Part shown: positions 23,670 to 38,100 of the stretch, piece by piece
Numbering within the stretch: position 1 is the first letter of the stretch
How the letters are laid out: each line of letters opens with the position of its first letter
Origin: Anomaloglossus baeobatrachus
Taxonomy: Eukaryota; Chordata; Amphibia; Anura; Aromobatidae
Length of the DNA stretch: 64,000 nucleotides
Direction: 5' to 3'
Assembly (NCBI RefSeq): GCF_048569485.1
Contig: NC_134353.1
Coordinates: 530,565,008-530,629,007, forward strand
The notes under the pieces: generated by a model
Databases searched by the model: none
What the model was told of the DNA's origin: nothing
Seen by the model: the letters and a program-made list of their open reading frames with translations, nothing else
Made by a program: the position numbers and the translations under genes

Positions 23670-24636
23670 GAACCGCAGCTCGTCTACCAGGGACGGGTGT
23701 TCAGCCCTAACAATCTGGTCCGTACACTGTTGGCAAAGCTTCTTATCCCAGACTGCAGGGAGCTTTTTTTATACAGACTGGACACTTTTTAATCTTTTCA
23801 TAGCGGTCAGGCTTATCAGACTTCAGACCTCTCTGACTTGTCACATTTGTCAGAATTCTTGGCAGACTTGTCCTCCTGGAAAACACAGACCAGAAGGAGC
23901 CATAAATACCAGCCTGAGACCATGCATAAGGGACCACCCCCCTCCTTACTTACTGTGGCAGGGGGAACACTGGGCTCTGCAGATGCAGGGGAAGACATGT
24001 CAGGGAGCACAGTAGTAGAAGTCCTTACCATGATTCTGAAGTCTTCAGGGTGGTTTTTATGCAGAAGGGCCTGCCCCCCCCAGTGACAGGGAACGTTCCC
24101 CGCCTCAGGTACCTGACAGGCCGTGGAAGCGACAGCCTGTAAATCACGCTGCCTCCGCGACCGGAAGTGACCATACCGGAAGGTCGCGAGACCGGAAGTC
24201 CCGCCCGCGGCAGCACTTCCGGGTCGCACTGCAGCGTGCATACAGGAGGCAGCCAGCGGCTCAGGGAGGATGCCGGCCGGGGATCTACACAGCCCGCATC
24301 ACCCCAGAGGAACTCTGGAAGGCTGGAGCAGCGGTCCCACACAGGGCGAGGGAACAGTATGGGAGGAGCGGCGAAGGCCCGACCAATACTGCCCGGCTAA
24401 GGTAGGGGGAGGAGGGAGGGGGGGGAAAAAAAAACAAACCACCCACATATACTGCAGTTCGCCGGCCACCACAGCATAGGAGAAAAAAAAAAAATAAAAC
24501 CTCTCCATGCCCCATGGGGACAGGAAAGACACTGGCTATGGGAGGTGGGAGGGTCCTTTTAACCTCTCGTGCTTCTTGTCCCAATTAGGGCGTGGAGAGA
24601 CAAACCTCCTATGCTGTCGTGGAAGGGACTAGAGAA

Positions 24637-24749
24637 AAACTTCATCAGGATACAGAAACGAGACAAGAGATCCCTTAGTGCTGTGATAAGGGTATCTAGG
24701 TAGAGAACTGTGGCACAGCAGGTAGGAAAGTCCTGAGGATGTGGGTAGC

Positions 24750-24786
<37 letters not shown>

Positions 24787-26174
24787 TTTTATTTACACCT
24801 CCTGAAATGGCCATAGTCACAAAAGGAGGGGAGGGATTGTGAGAGAATGTAACCCATTTTGTATTCTATAGAAACCATCTTGTAGTATAATTAAATAAGG
24901 TCATAGGATTCAGCTTACACTGATGGGCAGTGACGTTACACATTTCTACACACCCCTGCAGCTCTAATTGGTGCATGGTAATTTGTGTGATGTTCTATAT
25001 AAGCTGGTCACATGATGTAATAAGACCATACCTTCAGTACACCTCATTTGGCTGTGCTGCATTGATTTCTCCAAGCACTTGTAAAACAAGTTATTAATTT
25101 GGAGTTCCAATGGCATCGAAGTAAAGGATTTCTCACCCTGCACGAATCACGGCAGCAATAATGCACCTCAACACCTATGCTGAGGAGGTGAGGTCCCCAA
25201 GGTTCCAGGCCACACCACCGTACAGACAATCAATGCAATGAGGGCCACCATACAGACCCAAAACCCTGTGAAAGTAGCTGGACTACTCTTTCCACAAGCT
25301 CCAGTTCAGGGACCCACCCAGGGGGGGTTCACTGATGTAGCACTGGGTTTCATACAGTCTGATAAGAACTTCATGTGCAGAGATTTTTCCCTAGCAGCAA
25401 GACTAAATGCCTTTTTGGATGTCTGGTCCATGTCTTTCTAAAACTTTGGCATAATGAAGAGAACACTGCCTGCACCAGTGTGGACAATACAGATCACTTC
25501 AGTTAATGCCTACATAGCACAGGGATCTACTGTATATTTTATAAGACATACTGGACTGTAAGACATACCTAGGTTTTAGAGGTGGATAGTAGGGAGGGGT
25601 CATGATGCACTGTTATGGAGTAATGTAGCCCCTTCCTAGTATATGATTGCAACCAGTAATTAAAGTGCTATATTGTTGGATTCAGGTCCTCAGCTGTTTT
25701 TTGCTACATCTGAGATTAACATGTATGCAGACAGATTCCCTTTAAATATGGTGCTGAACCTGCCCTGCACCCATATTGAGAGTAGTGCTGCTGCGAGGAA
25801 AAAAATAAAAACAAACTAAAAAACCACTCCTGAGGGGGAATAATGTCAGGCATAGGGGTGGAAACAGCACTGCTTCAGTCACCGCTCCATCTATAGTAAG
25901 TGATGGCTGTAACTGCAACAAATGGTCCCTGCATTAGAGCCAGCTTTCAGATTCTCCCATTACAGAAATTGTAGCTGGTGATTGTGAAGTTCTATGAAGC
26001 ACTGCCAGTGGGGTCTTAGAAGAACTTGCATTGTCAGTGTGCCTCTAGCTCCTCCCTTCTAAAGAGGTGAATTCTAAAGATTCCATGGAGTAATCTGGAA
26101 GTTTAAAGCTTGCCTTCAGACCACAGATTTTACCCATCAACTATGGTTGTGAAGTTTATACACATCTGACAGAC
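24637..26174. other. Intergenic stretch with possible LTR-like and dispersed-repeat fragments
   Basis: An (AT)n microsatellite lies at 24,751-24,783. The part at about 24,838-25,085 looks promoter-like (CTATATAAGC near 24,995) and could be a solitary LTR, but no partner or duplication was found. The part at about 25,538-25,600 contains ATAAGACATACTGGACTGTA, reminiscent of a common frog dispersed repeat. No gene was recognised. Confidence 0.4.
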
Positions 26175-29100
26175 AAGTCAATGCAGTATTTTATTAACAT
26201 ACAAAAGTGCATTAAAACAGTTACATACTGAGGGTTATACATTAGTGATACTGGTTACAGTTAAGCTGGATTTGTGAAGACAAAAATAAAGACCAAGACA
26301 AGGGTCAATGACCGCCAACCCCCTTCACATCTTCCATGGTCTGTTGCCAGATACTGGCCCTCTGATTAAGGGGGAAAGCAAGGAGATGGAAAACAAATGA
26401 CAAGTCAGTGATGTTTGACAGTTCAGGTGGGTTTTACTTTTTGTCTGAGCCTCCATCATCAATTTCTTCCTCCTTATCTTGGCTACCAGCCAGTTCTGGA
26501 GTGAAGTGACCTACCAGCCAATTTAGTGGAGTGTTATTTATAAAGTAGGTTATCATCTCATCCATACCATCCTTTATTTGTGTAATCTTGTCCTTAGTGG
26601 CGGTTAAGAGGCTGTCAGACATGTCTCTGAAGGAAGAGGCAGAGTGGAAGTTTTGATAGATATCTGCAGCCATGGCACTAATACTTTGAGCCTTGTTCTG
26701 AAGGTTTTGCTGAAGACCTTGGACACTGGAGACCAGAGACAGACATGTGCTTTGCAGGTGATTAGCAAGATGCCGGGCAATAGCCAGTGTGCGGGATTCA
26801 ATCTGCTGAAAGGAGAAGAAATGTTATGTTTCCAGTACACAGATGATGCCTAGCATAAGACTCAAGGGAATGTCATTACCTCTGCACCCTCAGTTTCTCC
26901 ACCAGCATCTTCTCTGGAGCCTTTTGTCCACTCCACCCACTTGTTGTATATGTTCTCCTGAGCATCATGGATCTTCTGATTTGCATTATTCATGTTCTTT
27001 CTTGCATATTCAATCTGAAAAGTTGTATATAAGCAGGTGAGGTTATATGCACTACATTTGCTTATTCAGGTACCCTGAAATATCCTCAATATCAGAGCCA
27101 GAACCAAGACTATTATGCTTGTCAGGCAAGTGTTTGTCAAATTTCAGAAATCAATAGCACTCATGAAAATAAGCAATGTTGTAATATCTTAGACTAAAAT
27201 GCTTTTTGTCTACCAGAATTTGTCATCATCAATATTCATATAGTGGTAAAAACAAAAACACTGTATTCAGTGAGGAATTTCCCATTACAGAGGAGAGGGG
27301 GGCGGGAGGATCTCCTTAGGAACAACTGCAATCTCTTAAGCTGATCTGCAAGATTCAGCCAGACAGCTTTTTTTTATATGAAAGCCAACCTATACACTGA
27401 AAATTTAGGACTGGTTTTAGGTTACATTATAGTGCAAGATCTCTAATCTGCAAAGTTTTCCAGATAAGAATCAATTTGTTAAACTCAAGAAGTGTCAAAT
27501 TACAAGTAAAAACAAACCACACAGCACCTTTTAGCAGAGAAAGGCAAGTGTGAATAGATACAAGCTGCTGTGTGTATAAGTGGGGCAATTCAAAAGATGC
27601 AAGAGTAGAGGCCTTTAATATTTGCACCATCCTTTTATGAATCACCCCTTGTACAGAATACAGAAGCACTGGTGGAGAGGGTTTTAATTGAGACTTCCCT
27701 ACATTAGGCTGATAGCAATGCTTAGTCAAAGGTTTCAATAAATGCTGAATCCCATTTAAAAGGGGAGGGATGCCCACAGTAAACATTAAATCTTGGAACG
27801 TTAAATTCTGCAATTGGATAATAAACCTGCACTGAAACCTTATAGGTGCGCTGTTGCAATATTCTGTAGTGGCAGTCTTCTAATGTAGAGCTGCTTTACT
27901 GGGTGGGAGAAGCACAAGTCACTGAGTGCACAGACTAAACAGACCACAGGAGAGTTTCTACCTCAGTCCTGAGCTTGGCCATCATGGACATTGTCACCTC
28001 TCCAGTTCTGAGATCCTCAGACTGGTAAGAAGTTATTAGATGTTCAGAAAGCAGCATCTACAAGACCCAGCTGTTGTCAGTTATGGGCACCTTGCACCTC
28101 TCCCACTGCCCCAGGGCTGAGAGCTGTGCAGACCATGAACTGGAACACTCTGCAATGGTCAGATATAGCCATGATTGGATGATACACCACAATTGAGATA
28201 CCACAGGATCATTTTAAAACATTCAATTGACCCTTATGCCAAGATCGTTGATTCAAGTGTACTTTTGTAGGACAATTACATTAAACCATTTGTAGACCTT
28301 TAATCTGAGGCATTTGATTATTGGCTCTAGGTTGTACCAGAAAAGGTCACCTTGTGGCTGATGGGCTACCATGAATATGTTAAGGTACCGTCACACATGG
28401 CAGCGATCTCACTAGCGATCTCGTTATGTGTGACACCTACCAGCGATCAGGCCCCTGCTGTGACATAGCTAGTCGTTGCCAAATGGTCCAGGCCATTTTC
28501 TTCAAAGGCGATGTCCTGCTGGGCAGGACACATTGCTGTGTTTGACACTGACAGGGTCACATTGACTGCTGAGATAGTTACACAGGTTGCTACTGCGACC
28601 TGCATCGTTGGCAAGGTCTGACATCTCCCCAGCAACCTCCCAGCGATCCCTATCAGGTTGCATTTTTTTTGGGATCGCTGGTAAGACGTTGTGTGTGACT
28701 GTGCCTCTAGTGTACCAAGTACACAAATTTAAATTCTATTCCATGTAGCAGCAATGGAGCCTAACCTTAATGTAGATGCTTCTGTACATTTGAATTACAT
28801 GTACTAACCAGGTCAATGGTGTTCTGGAGCTGAGCAATGGCTTCCTGACTCCTGCATTTGGCATCCTTCACACTGGTCAGGGCCTGTTGATAAGCACGCT
28901 TGCGGGCCTTAGTAGAGAGGGATCCCAGGCGCATGTAGTAGCCAGGCTTATCTTGGGACATCTCAATGCCTTGCGTTTCAGCTGTGTCCTTCGCTATAAA
29001 GAAATTTGTAATGCCCAGATATTAACAGCTTAGCTGGGTACATTAGCTGGGCGAAGAAAATGCAGAAACATTAACAAGATTGTGATTACAAAGATGGGTG

Positions 29101-32100
29101 GGGGAGGGGGGGTGACAAACCAAAGCACCCCTTCAAAGATTAATATGGTGAGAGAAGCTGCATGAAGCTGAGGCAGCCTCCTGTGATATCACATTTTAGA
29201 CATCACCAGAAATGCAGCAAGATATTAGAAATTAGCCAAATCTAGGGCATTTTAGTTAGGAAGTTTGTTAAATTTGCTTTTGGTGCCAGACAGGCCTTTC
29301 AAAGGTAACAAGAAATAAAACTTTGTGCCCATTTATAAAAATGGAAATTACCCTTTAGTCAGGCTAGTTTTTTGGGCTGCACCAACAAGTCTCACGTACC
29401 CTGTCCACAAAGGTAGGCAAGTTTCCCAGGCTGGGTCACCATTGGCTTGCTAGGTTTCGCTTACCTAGCTCTTCATCTGTTTGTGGCAGGTATTGTTCCA
29501 GAAGACATTCAGACCTAGTTAGTGCAGAGTCCACACGGTCGCTTATGATCTGCACTACACAGCTTCCAAGAACAGTATTAATGCTGCCATTTACAACAGC
29601 CTTAGTCATCTCCACACTGTCCTGCACAGCTCCCTTGGTTTTATCCACTACTCCTGTGATACTATGGATAACAGCATCTCTGGCACCAACAACTGCTTCT
29701 GAGGCATTAGCCACAACCTAAAATGTACAAGATGACACCTCTAACATGACAGTAGGTAAAGTTTAACCCCTTCACGACCGCGGGCCGTAAAATTACGTCC
29801 TATTTTAACGTCTCTTAACGACCAGGGACGTAATTTTACGGCCTAAACTTCATTTGATTGCCGTGGCCATAGCAACGGCTTTCAAATGATGTCCCCTGCT
29901 GTTTCTTACAGCAGGGGACCTTTGCTTGACCCCAGGGGGGGCGGCATCGCCACCCCCTATCGACGATCGATGTGATTGGCTGTTCAAATCTGAACCGCCA
30001 ACCACATCGATCGCACTAATTTCGGCAAAAATAATGCCCGAATTAGTGCGATCCTGTGAGATCCAGCTATGAGATGCCGCAGCTGCTGCAGCATATCATA
30101 GGTGGACCTCAAACATGCCGCCCCCAGCCCCTGCAGCACTGATTGGAGCGATCGTGCTATGACGCGCAATCGCTCCAATCAGTGTGCAGTGGGGCGGTCT
30201 GATCTGCCGGTGGCCGCCCTCCCCAGGCCTGTGCTGGCCTGTGAGCCCTCCCCCAACATGTCTGCAGCGTGCAGCGTGCAGTGGCTGGTACTTGTGGTAC
30301 CACACCACCGCTGCTGCCGCCGCCGATGTCACCGCCGCTCCGGCTCCACGTCAGTATTGCGCGCTTCCCGTGATGGCCCCTGCATGCTCCCTGATGTGCC
30401 GCCCTGCTGCGATCTGCCTCCTACTGCGATCTGCCCCCTGCTATGTGCTTCCCTGCCGCGATCTGCCCCCTGCTATGTGCTTCCCTGCCGCGATCTGCCC
30501 CCTGCCAATGTGCTTCCCTGTTGCGATCTGCGATCTGCTGCTGCTGCACGTACTGTGCTCACTTTGCAGCCCGTGCGCGCTCCCGTGGTGCCCCTGCGCG
30601 CTGCCGTGATAGCCCCTGCCGTGCCCCCCCCCGCGATCTGCTCCCCCCAACCACCCCCCCCCCCCGACATCCCGATCCGCTCCCCCCGCGATTTGACTGC
30701 CTCCCCCATTATCTCTATTCTGCTTCTGCAGCTCCCTCTCCGGTCTCCCCCTCTGCTCTCCCCCCTCCCCCTCTGCTCTTCCCCCCCTCTGCTCTCCCCC
30801 CCCCCTCTGCTCTACCACCCCCCTCTCCCCCTCTGCTCTCCCCCGACGTCCTCTTACCTGTCTTCACCGGGCTGATCACATCTGCGTCCATCGCTGGGTC
30901 CTTTCTGGGCATTCTGCTGATCTGCCTGCTGCTCCTGTAAAGCTGTCCATCTCTCTGCCATCTGTTCCTCTGCAGCTCTTCTGGTCAGTAATCCTCCTGC
31001 TAGTCCTCTGGGTACTGTGAGTATAACTTTTTTTTTTTCCGTATCCCCTGTCCATTTTTACACCTCATCCGTCCGTGCGTCCTGCCAAGCGCTGATCAGG
31101 GATGCAGATAACGGATCGGCATCCCTGCTCAATTTTTGGCGTGACTTTTTTTTCCGTATCCCCGACGCTTTTTGTATCGCATCCGTCCGTGCGTCCCGCC
31201 AAGCGCTGATCAGGGATGCACATAACGGATCGGCATCCATGGTCAATTTTTGGCGTGACTTTTTTTTTTACGTATCCCTGACGCTTTTTTTTATCGCATC
31301 CGACCGTGCGTCCTGCAGCGGCCGATCTGCGTCTGTGCGTTTGAAAAGTCAAATGGCGCTCCTTCTCTTCTGAGCCCTGCCATGCGCTCAAACAATTACT
31401 TTCCACCACATATGAGGTATCTGCGTACTCAGGAGAAAATGCACAATACATTTTATGGTGCATTTTTTCCTGATAGCCTTGTGAAAAAAAAAGCTACCTA
31501 GTTGAAGCAACAGTTTTGTGGTAAAAAAATATTTTTTTCTTTTCACGGCTCAACGCTATAAACTTCTGTGAAGCCCCCAGGTGTTCAAAGTGCTCACCAA
31601 ACATCTAGAAAAATTATTTGAGGGCTCTAGTTTCCAAAATGGTGTCACTTGTGGGGGATCTCCACTGTTTAGGCACCATAGGGGGTCTCCAAACGTGACA
31701 TGGCGTCCGCTAATGATTCCAACCAATTTTGCTGTCAAATGGCGCTCCTTCTCTTCTGAGCCCCGCCATGCACCCAAACAATTACTTTCCACCACATATG
31801 AGGTATCTGCGTACCCAGGAGAAAATGCACAATACATTTTATGGTGCATTTTTTCCTGATAGCCTTGTGAAAAAAAAAAGCTACCTAGCTGAAGCAACCG
31901 TTTTGTGGTAAAAAAAAATTTTTTTCTTTTCACGGCTCAACGCTATAAACTTCTGTGAAGCCCTTAGGTGTTCAAAGTGCTCACCAAACATCTAGAAAAA
32001 TTATTTGAGGGCTCTAGTTTCCAAAATGGGGTGACTTGTGGGGGAGCTCTATTGTTTAGGCACCTCAGGGGGTCTTCATACCCCACATGGCGTCCGCTAA

Positions 32101-35038
32101 TGAGTGCAGCTAATTTTGCACTCAAAAATTCAAATGGCGCTCCTTGCCTTCCGAGCACTGCCGTGTGTCCAAAGATTTGATTTCGACCACATATGAGGTA
32201 TCTGCGTATTCAGGAGAAAATGCACAATACATTTTATGGTGCATTTTTTCCTGTTACCCTTGTGAAAAAAAAGCTACCTAGTTGAAGCAACCGTTTTGTG
32301 GTAAAAAAAATTTTTTTTCTTTTCACGCCTCAACGCTATAAACTTCTGTGAAGCCCCCAGGGGTTCAAAGTGCTCACCAAACATCTAGAAAAATTATTTG
32401 AGGGCTCTAGTTTCCAAAATGGGGTCACTTGTGGGGGAGCTCCATTGGTTAGGCACCTCAGGGGGTCTTCAAACCCGACATGGCGTCCGCTAATGAGTGC
32501 AGCTAATTTTGCGTTCAAAAATTCAAATGGCGCTCCTTCCCTTCCGAGCTCTGCCGTGCGCCCAAACAATTGATTTTTACCACATATGGGGTATCAGCGT
32601 ACTCAGGAGAACATGACAATAAATTGTATTGTGTACTTTCTCTTTTCTCCCTTGTAAAAATGAAAATTTTATGGCTAAAGTAACATTTTTGTGTTAAAAA
32701 GTAAAATTTTCATTTTTTCCTTCCCCATTGCTTTGGTTCCTGTGAAGCACCTAAAGGGTTAATAAACTTATTGGATGTGGTTTTGAGCAGTGTGAGGGGT
32801 GTAGTTTTTAGAATGGGGTCACTTTTGGGTATTTTCTGTCACCTAGGCCTCTCAAAGTCACCTCAAATGTAATGTGGTCCCTAAAAAAAATTATTTTGTA
32901 AATTTTGTTGGAAAAATGAGAATTTGCTGATGACCTTTGACCCCTTCTAACTTCCTAACGGAAAAAAAATTTGTTTCGAAAATTGCGCTGGTGTAAAGTA
33001 GACAAGTGGGAAATGTTATTTAGTAACTATTTTGTGTGACATATCTCTCAGATTTATGAGCATAAATTTTCAAAGTTTGAAAATTGCGAAATTTTCAAAA
33101 TTTTCGCCAAATTTCCTAAATTTTCACAAATAAACGCAAAAAATATCGGCCTTAATTTACCAATGACATGAAGTACAATATGTCACGAAAAAACAATCTC
33201 AGAATCGCCAGGATCCGTTGAAGCGTTCCAGAGTTATAACCTGTCAAAGTGACACTGCTCAGAATTGCAAAAAATGGCCCGGTCATTAGGGTGTTTTAGT
33301 GGCCGGGGGTGAAGGGGTTAAGGAGGGTGTTGTCCACTAAGACTGCCCATTTAAAAATAAGCCTATACTCCATTGGTGAAGTTCCAGAGATGTCAAAAGT
33401 CACATTTCCAGGGCCCACATGACATGCGGGCCCTGCGACCAATAAGCACCCGATGCCTGTCTCCCCAAATGGACATTTCAGCAGGATGTGAGCGCTGTGC
33501 TGACATGCTGCTCAAAAATGTCCAAAGAAGGAAGCCAGTGGAGATTGGTAATGGGGCAAGTGTGTCATGTGGAGCCTGGAGAAGAGTATAGGCACATTTA
33601 TTTTTATGTGAGCAAACAAGGGGACTGAGATGGGGGTTGTTAAAGTACCGTAGTGGACACCTTCTTTAAGGCTCTACATGACTTCATAGAGAACTTAGAA
33701 AAAGGGAATAGCAACCAAAGTCATGTGTTTGAGAAGTAATTTTCAAACAAGATCAACTCTTATAATACGTTTTACACACCTTTAATACAAAAGATAAATT
33801 ATAAGTTACATTAGGGAATGATGTAGGATTACAAAGTGAATCATAAATAGGTAATAGATAAAAATCCAGAGCAAAAGCAAATAGGTCAGGTGGGTCACAA
33901 TGGGGAGTGAAGGCAGAGTTGAAGCAGGCACCTGCCAATTACATCAGTGATAGGAATGAATACTATAACAACGTGCACTATCACTATGATGTAATTAGCA
34001 CGTGCCTGCTTCAACTCTGCCTTCACTCCCCATGGTGACCCACCAGACCCATTTGCTTTGCTCTGGATTTTTAGCCATTACCTATTTATGATTCACTTTG
34101 TAATCATACATCATTCCCTAACGTAACTTATAATATGTTTATCTTTTGTATTTAATAAAGGTGTAAAACGTATTATAAAAGATTACATCTTGTTTGAAAA
34201 TTACCTCTCAAACACATGACTTTGGTTGCCATTCCCTTTCAGTTCTCTATATTGCCTCTATAGGGAGCAACCATATGCAACCTAATTATGTATAAGGGGT
34301 TTCTATGAGTCCCATCTTGTTTTCTACATGACTTCAGTAGCTTACCTTTTCAGAAGACTGATACAGAATAGGCAACCTTTCTTCAATTTTATCAAGTCCA
34401 ACGCAGGCAATATTGTTTGCCAGAGCAACTGGGAAGGGAGAGGGGAAAAGAAAAAAGTTACATCTACATATTGATGCCAGTAGAGTTCTTGTGAATACTG
34501 GTAATGTGCTATGCATACTTCTGATGCTAGGAGAGAATGGACTGTAGGTTACAAGATACAGCCCTTCCATGATACACAGGCCTTGTTTAGGTTTCCAGTG
34601 TGAAGAATGAAAGGTGTGAATGGGGTAAATTTGGAATTTATGTGGCATCTCCTGGGAAATATGCCGAGAAGATATTCAGTTTGAATTTATGCGATGTGCA
34701 CATGCTGAATCTGTGTGGTGACCCAAAAAAAACAAAACAAAAAAAACAAAAAAAAACACAACTTAGGCTAGTTTCACACTACGTCTTTTTAACATCCGCT
34801 GAAAACGTTTTTTTAGCGGAAGTACGGATCCTGCTTTTACAGCAAATAACGTATGCAAACGCATATGTTATTTTGCAGGATCCTGCACTGGATGTTAGGG
34901 GCGGGCAAAGGAGTCATGTGATCGGGATTGAGGGGAGCTAGACTGGGAGGAGGCTTCTGACAGCTGCATACGCTGGTAACCAAGGTAAACATCGGCCTTG
35001 GATACCCGATATTTACCTTGGTTACGAGTGTCTACAGC

Positions 35039-35137
<99 letters not shown>

Positions 35138-38100
35138 TCTGTCCCTGTCCCGGGCATGCTCAGTACAGAATCAGGATCCTGTTATAACGCAACTGAACGA
35201 CTTTTGGTAGGCAGGATCCAGCACTCATTGACATGCATTGCAGCTCGCGGCGCAATGTCAAGGATCCTGTGACATATGTTAATTTGACAAAGCCAAAAAA
35301 CGCTACATGTTGCGTTTTTGAAACATGTTAAATTAACGCAAAATGACGGATCCTGCGTCTAACGGACGCAAACGAATGCAAACGGAAGTGGACGTGAGTC
35401 CATTGAAAATGCATTAAACACAAAACGGATTTGCACAGGATCCGTACTTCCGTTAAAAAAACGTTTTCAACGGATGTTAAAAAGACGTAGTGTGAAACCA
35501 GCCTAACACATGTGCAGTCCCTCCTAATTTTGATGCCCAAGAGAAAGCCCAGCCGCTAGGGGCTGGTATTCAGGCTGGGGAGAGTCATGCTTATTGGGCT
35601 CTGCCAAGGCTACAAATCCTACAGCTGCCCAGGATTACATATGCTACTTGGCCACCAAGCTCAATTGGACCAATGCAGTATGTGAGGCACAACAACCATA
35701 CCATACTATAATCTTATGGTTGGACAGAGCCCCAAATTTTTCTCACAAAGGAATCGCCTTCTGGAGAAATATGATTCAGCGAAATGGGATAAAAATTGTA
35801 GAACCACAAACCTTTTTATAGGTAGCTCAGAATTCCACCCTTCACATTAAATGGGTCCCGTCAAAGAAAAAAAAGGAATGGTCTTACCATGATAAACTGG
35901 GTACAAAAATACAGCTGATGCTTCCTCTTGGTTATCACAATTTGATTAATACCAAATGCAGCCTTTTATATTGCTTGATCAATATGCATCCCAATATCCT
36001 AATCTAGGCCGTCAGGAAGATACTGACAGGATGCAGAGCATCTTTTTAAGAAGACTCCCTGGATGAGTAATTATAATGAAACGCGTTGGGTGGATGCATA
36101 TTGATCAAGCAAGATAAAGGCTGCATATGGTATTTATCAAATTGTGATAACCAAGAGGACGCCTCATCTGGTGGCAGAGAGCTCCATAGTTTACCTCATA
36201 GGCTCACTGGTCTCACAAGAAAACACAGGGTCTCCCTGCTCTCAAATGAACAATCACTATGGGATTAAAAGACCCTTGTTCCTCTAGATGTCCCCTGGTC
36301 ACCATTGAAGGCTGTGTAGTATGTCTACACTAGTGACAATTATACACTAATGGAGTATAGTCCATTTCTAGTTAGGCAGTTTGCCCCATGTGGTAGAGTT
36401 TTTTTTACACCACCTCAGGTTAGGACTAGGTTACTTTATGGAGGGTCCATCTTCACCCAAGGTGCAGTCGTTGGACTTCAGGGGCCAGAATGTGACCTCT
36501 GGTGGAACAAGCTTGGCAATTTCTGGATTTTAAAATAGGCATGTTACTTCAATGAGAAACCTTAATATGCACTGCATACAGTTTCAGATTGATCATACTA
36601 TCCAGATTTCTGGAGTTTACAAATTGGTTACTATATCTAACCTAGTTCTTGCGTCCTAAAAGGAGTTGTCCAGTTACCAAAACTTTATCATAAATATGTA
36701 CCTTTCCACATGTTATTTTAACACTATTACCTTTTATTGTGCTCTAGCAGCACATCCTCATTGCTGGCTCCAGCTATGATGGGGTTAATATCTCTGACTT
36801 TCTGGGTTCAGTTTTTACAACTTCCATGATCCTTTGCAGTGGCCTGTAGGACTGCATCTATCACACCCACTCAGCACTCCACCCAAACTCCTCCCTGCCA
36901 TCTTACCTGTCCCTGCATGTTATCGAAGCACAGAGAAATCACATCAATGACAGCAGCAGCTCCAAGCTCTGCACAGCCAGGGGGAAGAACACAGTGCTCT
37001 GCAGATTCACACACTGCCCTCTGCTCAACCCCCTGCGATAAAATACTCACCCGACATGATGACACCTCTCCCTCTCCTGGTGCTGACCCCTGCACACAGC
37101 TGCAGGATGGTAAGTAAACCTTCCCCCCCCTTCTCATGCTGGGCTGTGACATGTGGTGATCACCGCCTAAAGCCCAGTCCCTCACGTTCAGAGGCAGCAC
37201 AAGCTTCTGATATCACATCAACTTTCTGAGCCTGGACGTTGACGTGACATCAGTGGATGCCAGAGGCCACAGCACCCGTGGTCATGTGATCAGCACTGAG
37301 TGGTGGAGGGGTCTTTTAACCTCAGATCCTGTCCCTGTATAGGTCAAGGGGATTACCCCCTGTAGTTATGTCTTGAGGGAATACTGGAAACTGAATTACC
37401 ATTAGGGGCATTTCCCATTTTTTGTATTTAAAGGGAACCCGTCATCAGAAATTTTCCTTTAAACCTAAGTTTCCCCCTCTGCAGCTCCTGGGCTGCATTC
37501 TAGCAAGGTTCCTGTACTTTGTGGCCCCTTTTAGCTAAATTAAATACTTTATAAACTTGTACCTTTTGCTATGTAAATTTTGTAAATCATCCATGGGGGC
37601 GGGCTCTGCTGACAGTTGCTGTTCCTCCAGCACATTGACGCCGTCCCCCCACACTCCATTTCATCCATCAGGATGCTGCCCACTGCGCCTGAGGTGCCGC
37701 CCACGCCAGGATCGCTGGTGACGTGTGTCACAAGCACAAGATTATGGGCGGCGCTGTGATTGCATCGCAAGTGCCCGCCCATAATCTCGTGGACGCGCTT
37801 TCCCCCCCACTGCCTCCACCATTCTGCGCAAGCACTCGCCGGCCAAATGACCCGACGTCACCTCCTTCCCATCTTACCCTGCAGCAGGGAAAGAGGTGAC
37901 GTCGGGTCATCTGGCCAGCAAGTGCTTGCGCAGAACGCTGGAGGAAGAGGGGAAAGTGCGGTCACGAGGTTATGGGCGGCACTTGCTGATGACACTCACA
38001 GCGCTGCCCATAACCTAGTGCTTGCGCAAAACTTCACCAGCGGTCACACGTGCAGTCCTGCTACAGTCGCACGGTGCATGCGCGGGACCACGGGCGGCGT

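Larger units (their letters stand above)
19315..24636 (-). mobile_element. DIRS-like tyrosine-recombinase retroelement B (most complete fossil)
   Basis: The two ends are inverted copies of each other: about 19,340-19,445 mirrors 24,525-24,630, including CCTCCTATGCTGTCGTGG. A further internal complementary block lies at 19,520-19,611. This split/inverted terminal arrangement is the DIRS hallmark. On the minus strand the order is gag (about 23,940-22,596), RT (22,813-21,917), RT/RNase H (21,983-20,709) and tyrosine recombinase (20,868-19,570). The last two regions overlap, as is usual for DIRS. All parts are recognisable, but the element is broken with several breaks. Confidence 0.88.

Noticed and set aside
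24838-25085. Solo LTR of an LTR retrotransposon
   Set aside because: TATA-like box and promoter look only. No matching copy or target duplication found, so it was kept as a low-confidence note.
28447-28961. ORFs overlapping the intron 6 MITE as PLIN2 alternative exons
   Set aside because: They run across the MITE and splice signals. Only 28,809-28,993 fits perilipin homology.
30102-30940. Pro/Cys-rich ORFs in the C-rich part of the TTAA element
   Set aside because: Compositional artefact inside a non-coding transposon.
35594-35821. 75-codon ORF as a small host gene
   Set aside because: No recognisable domain or splice context; lies in PLIN2 intron 3 among repeats.
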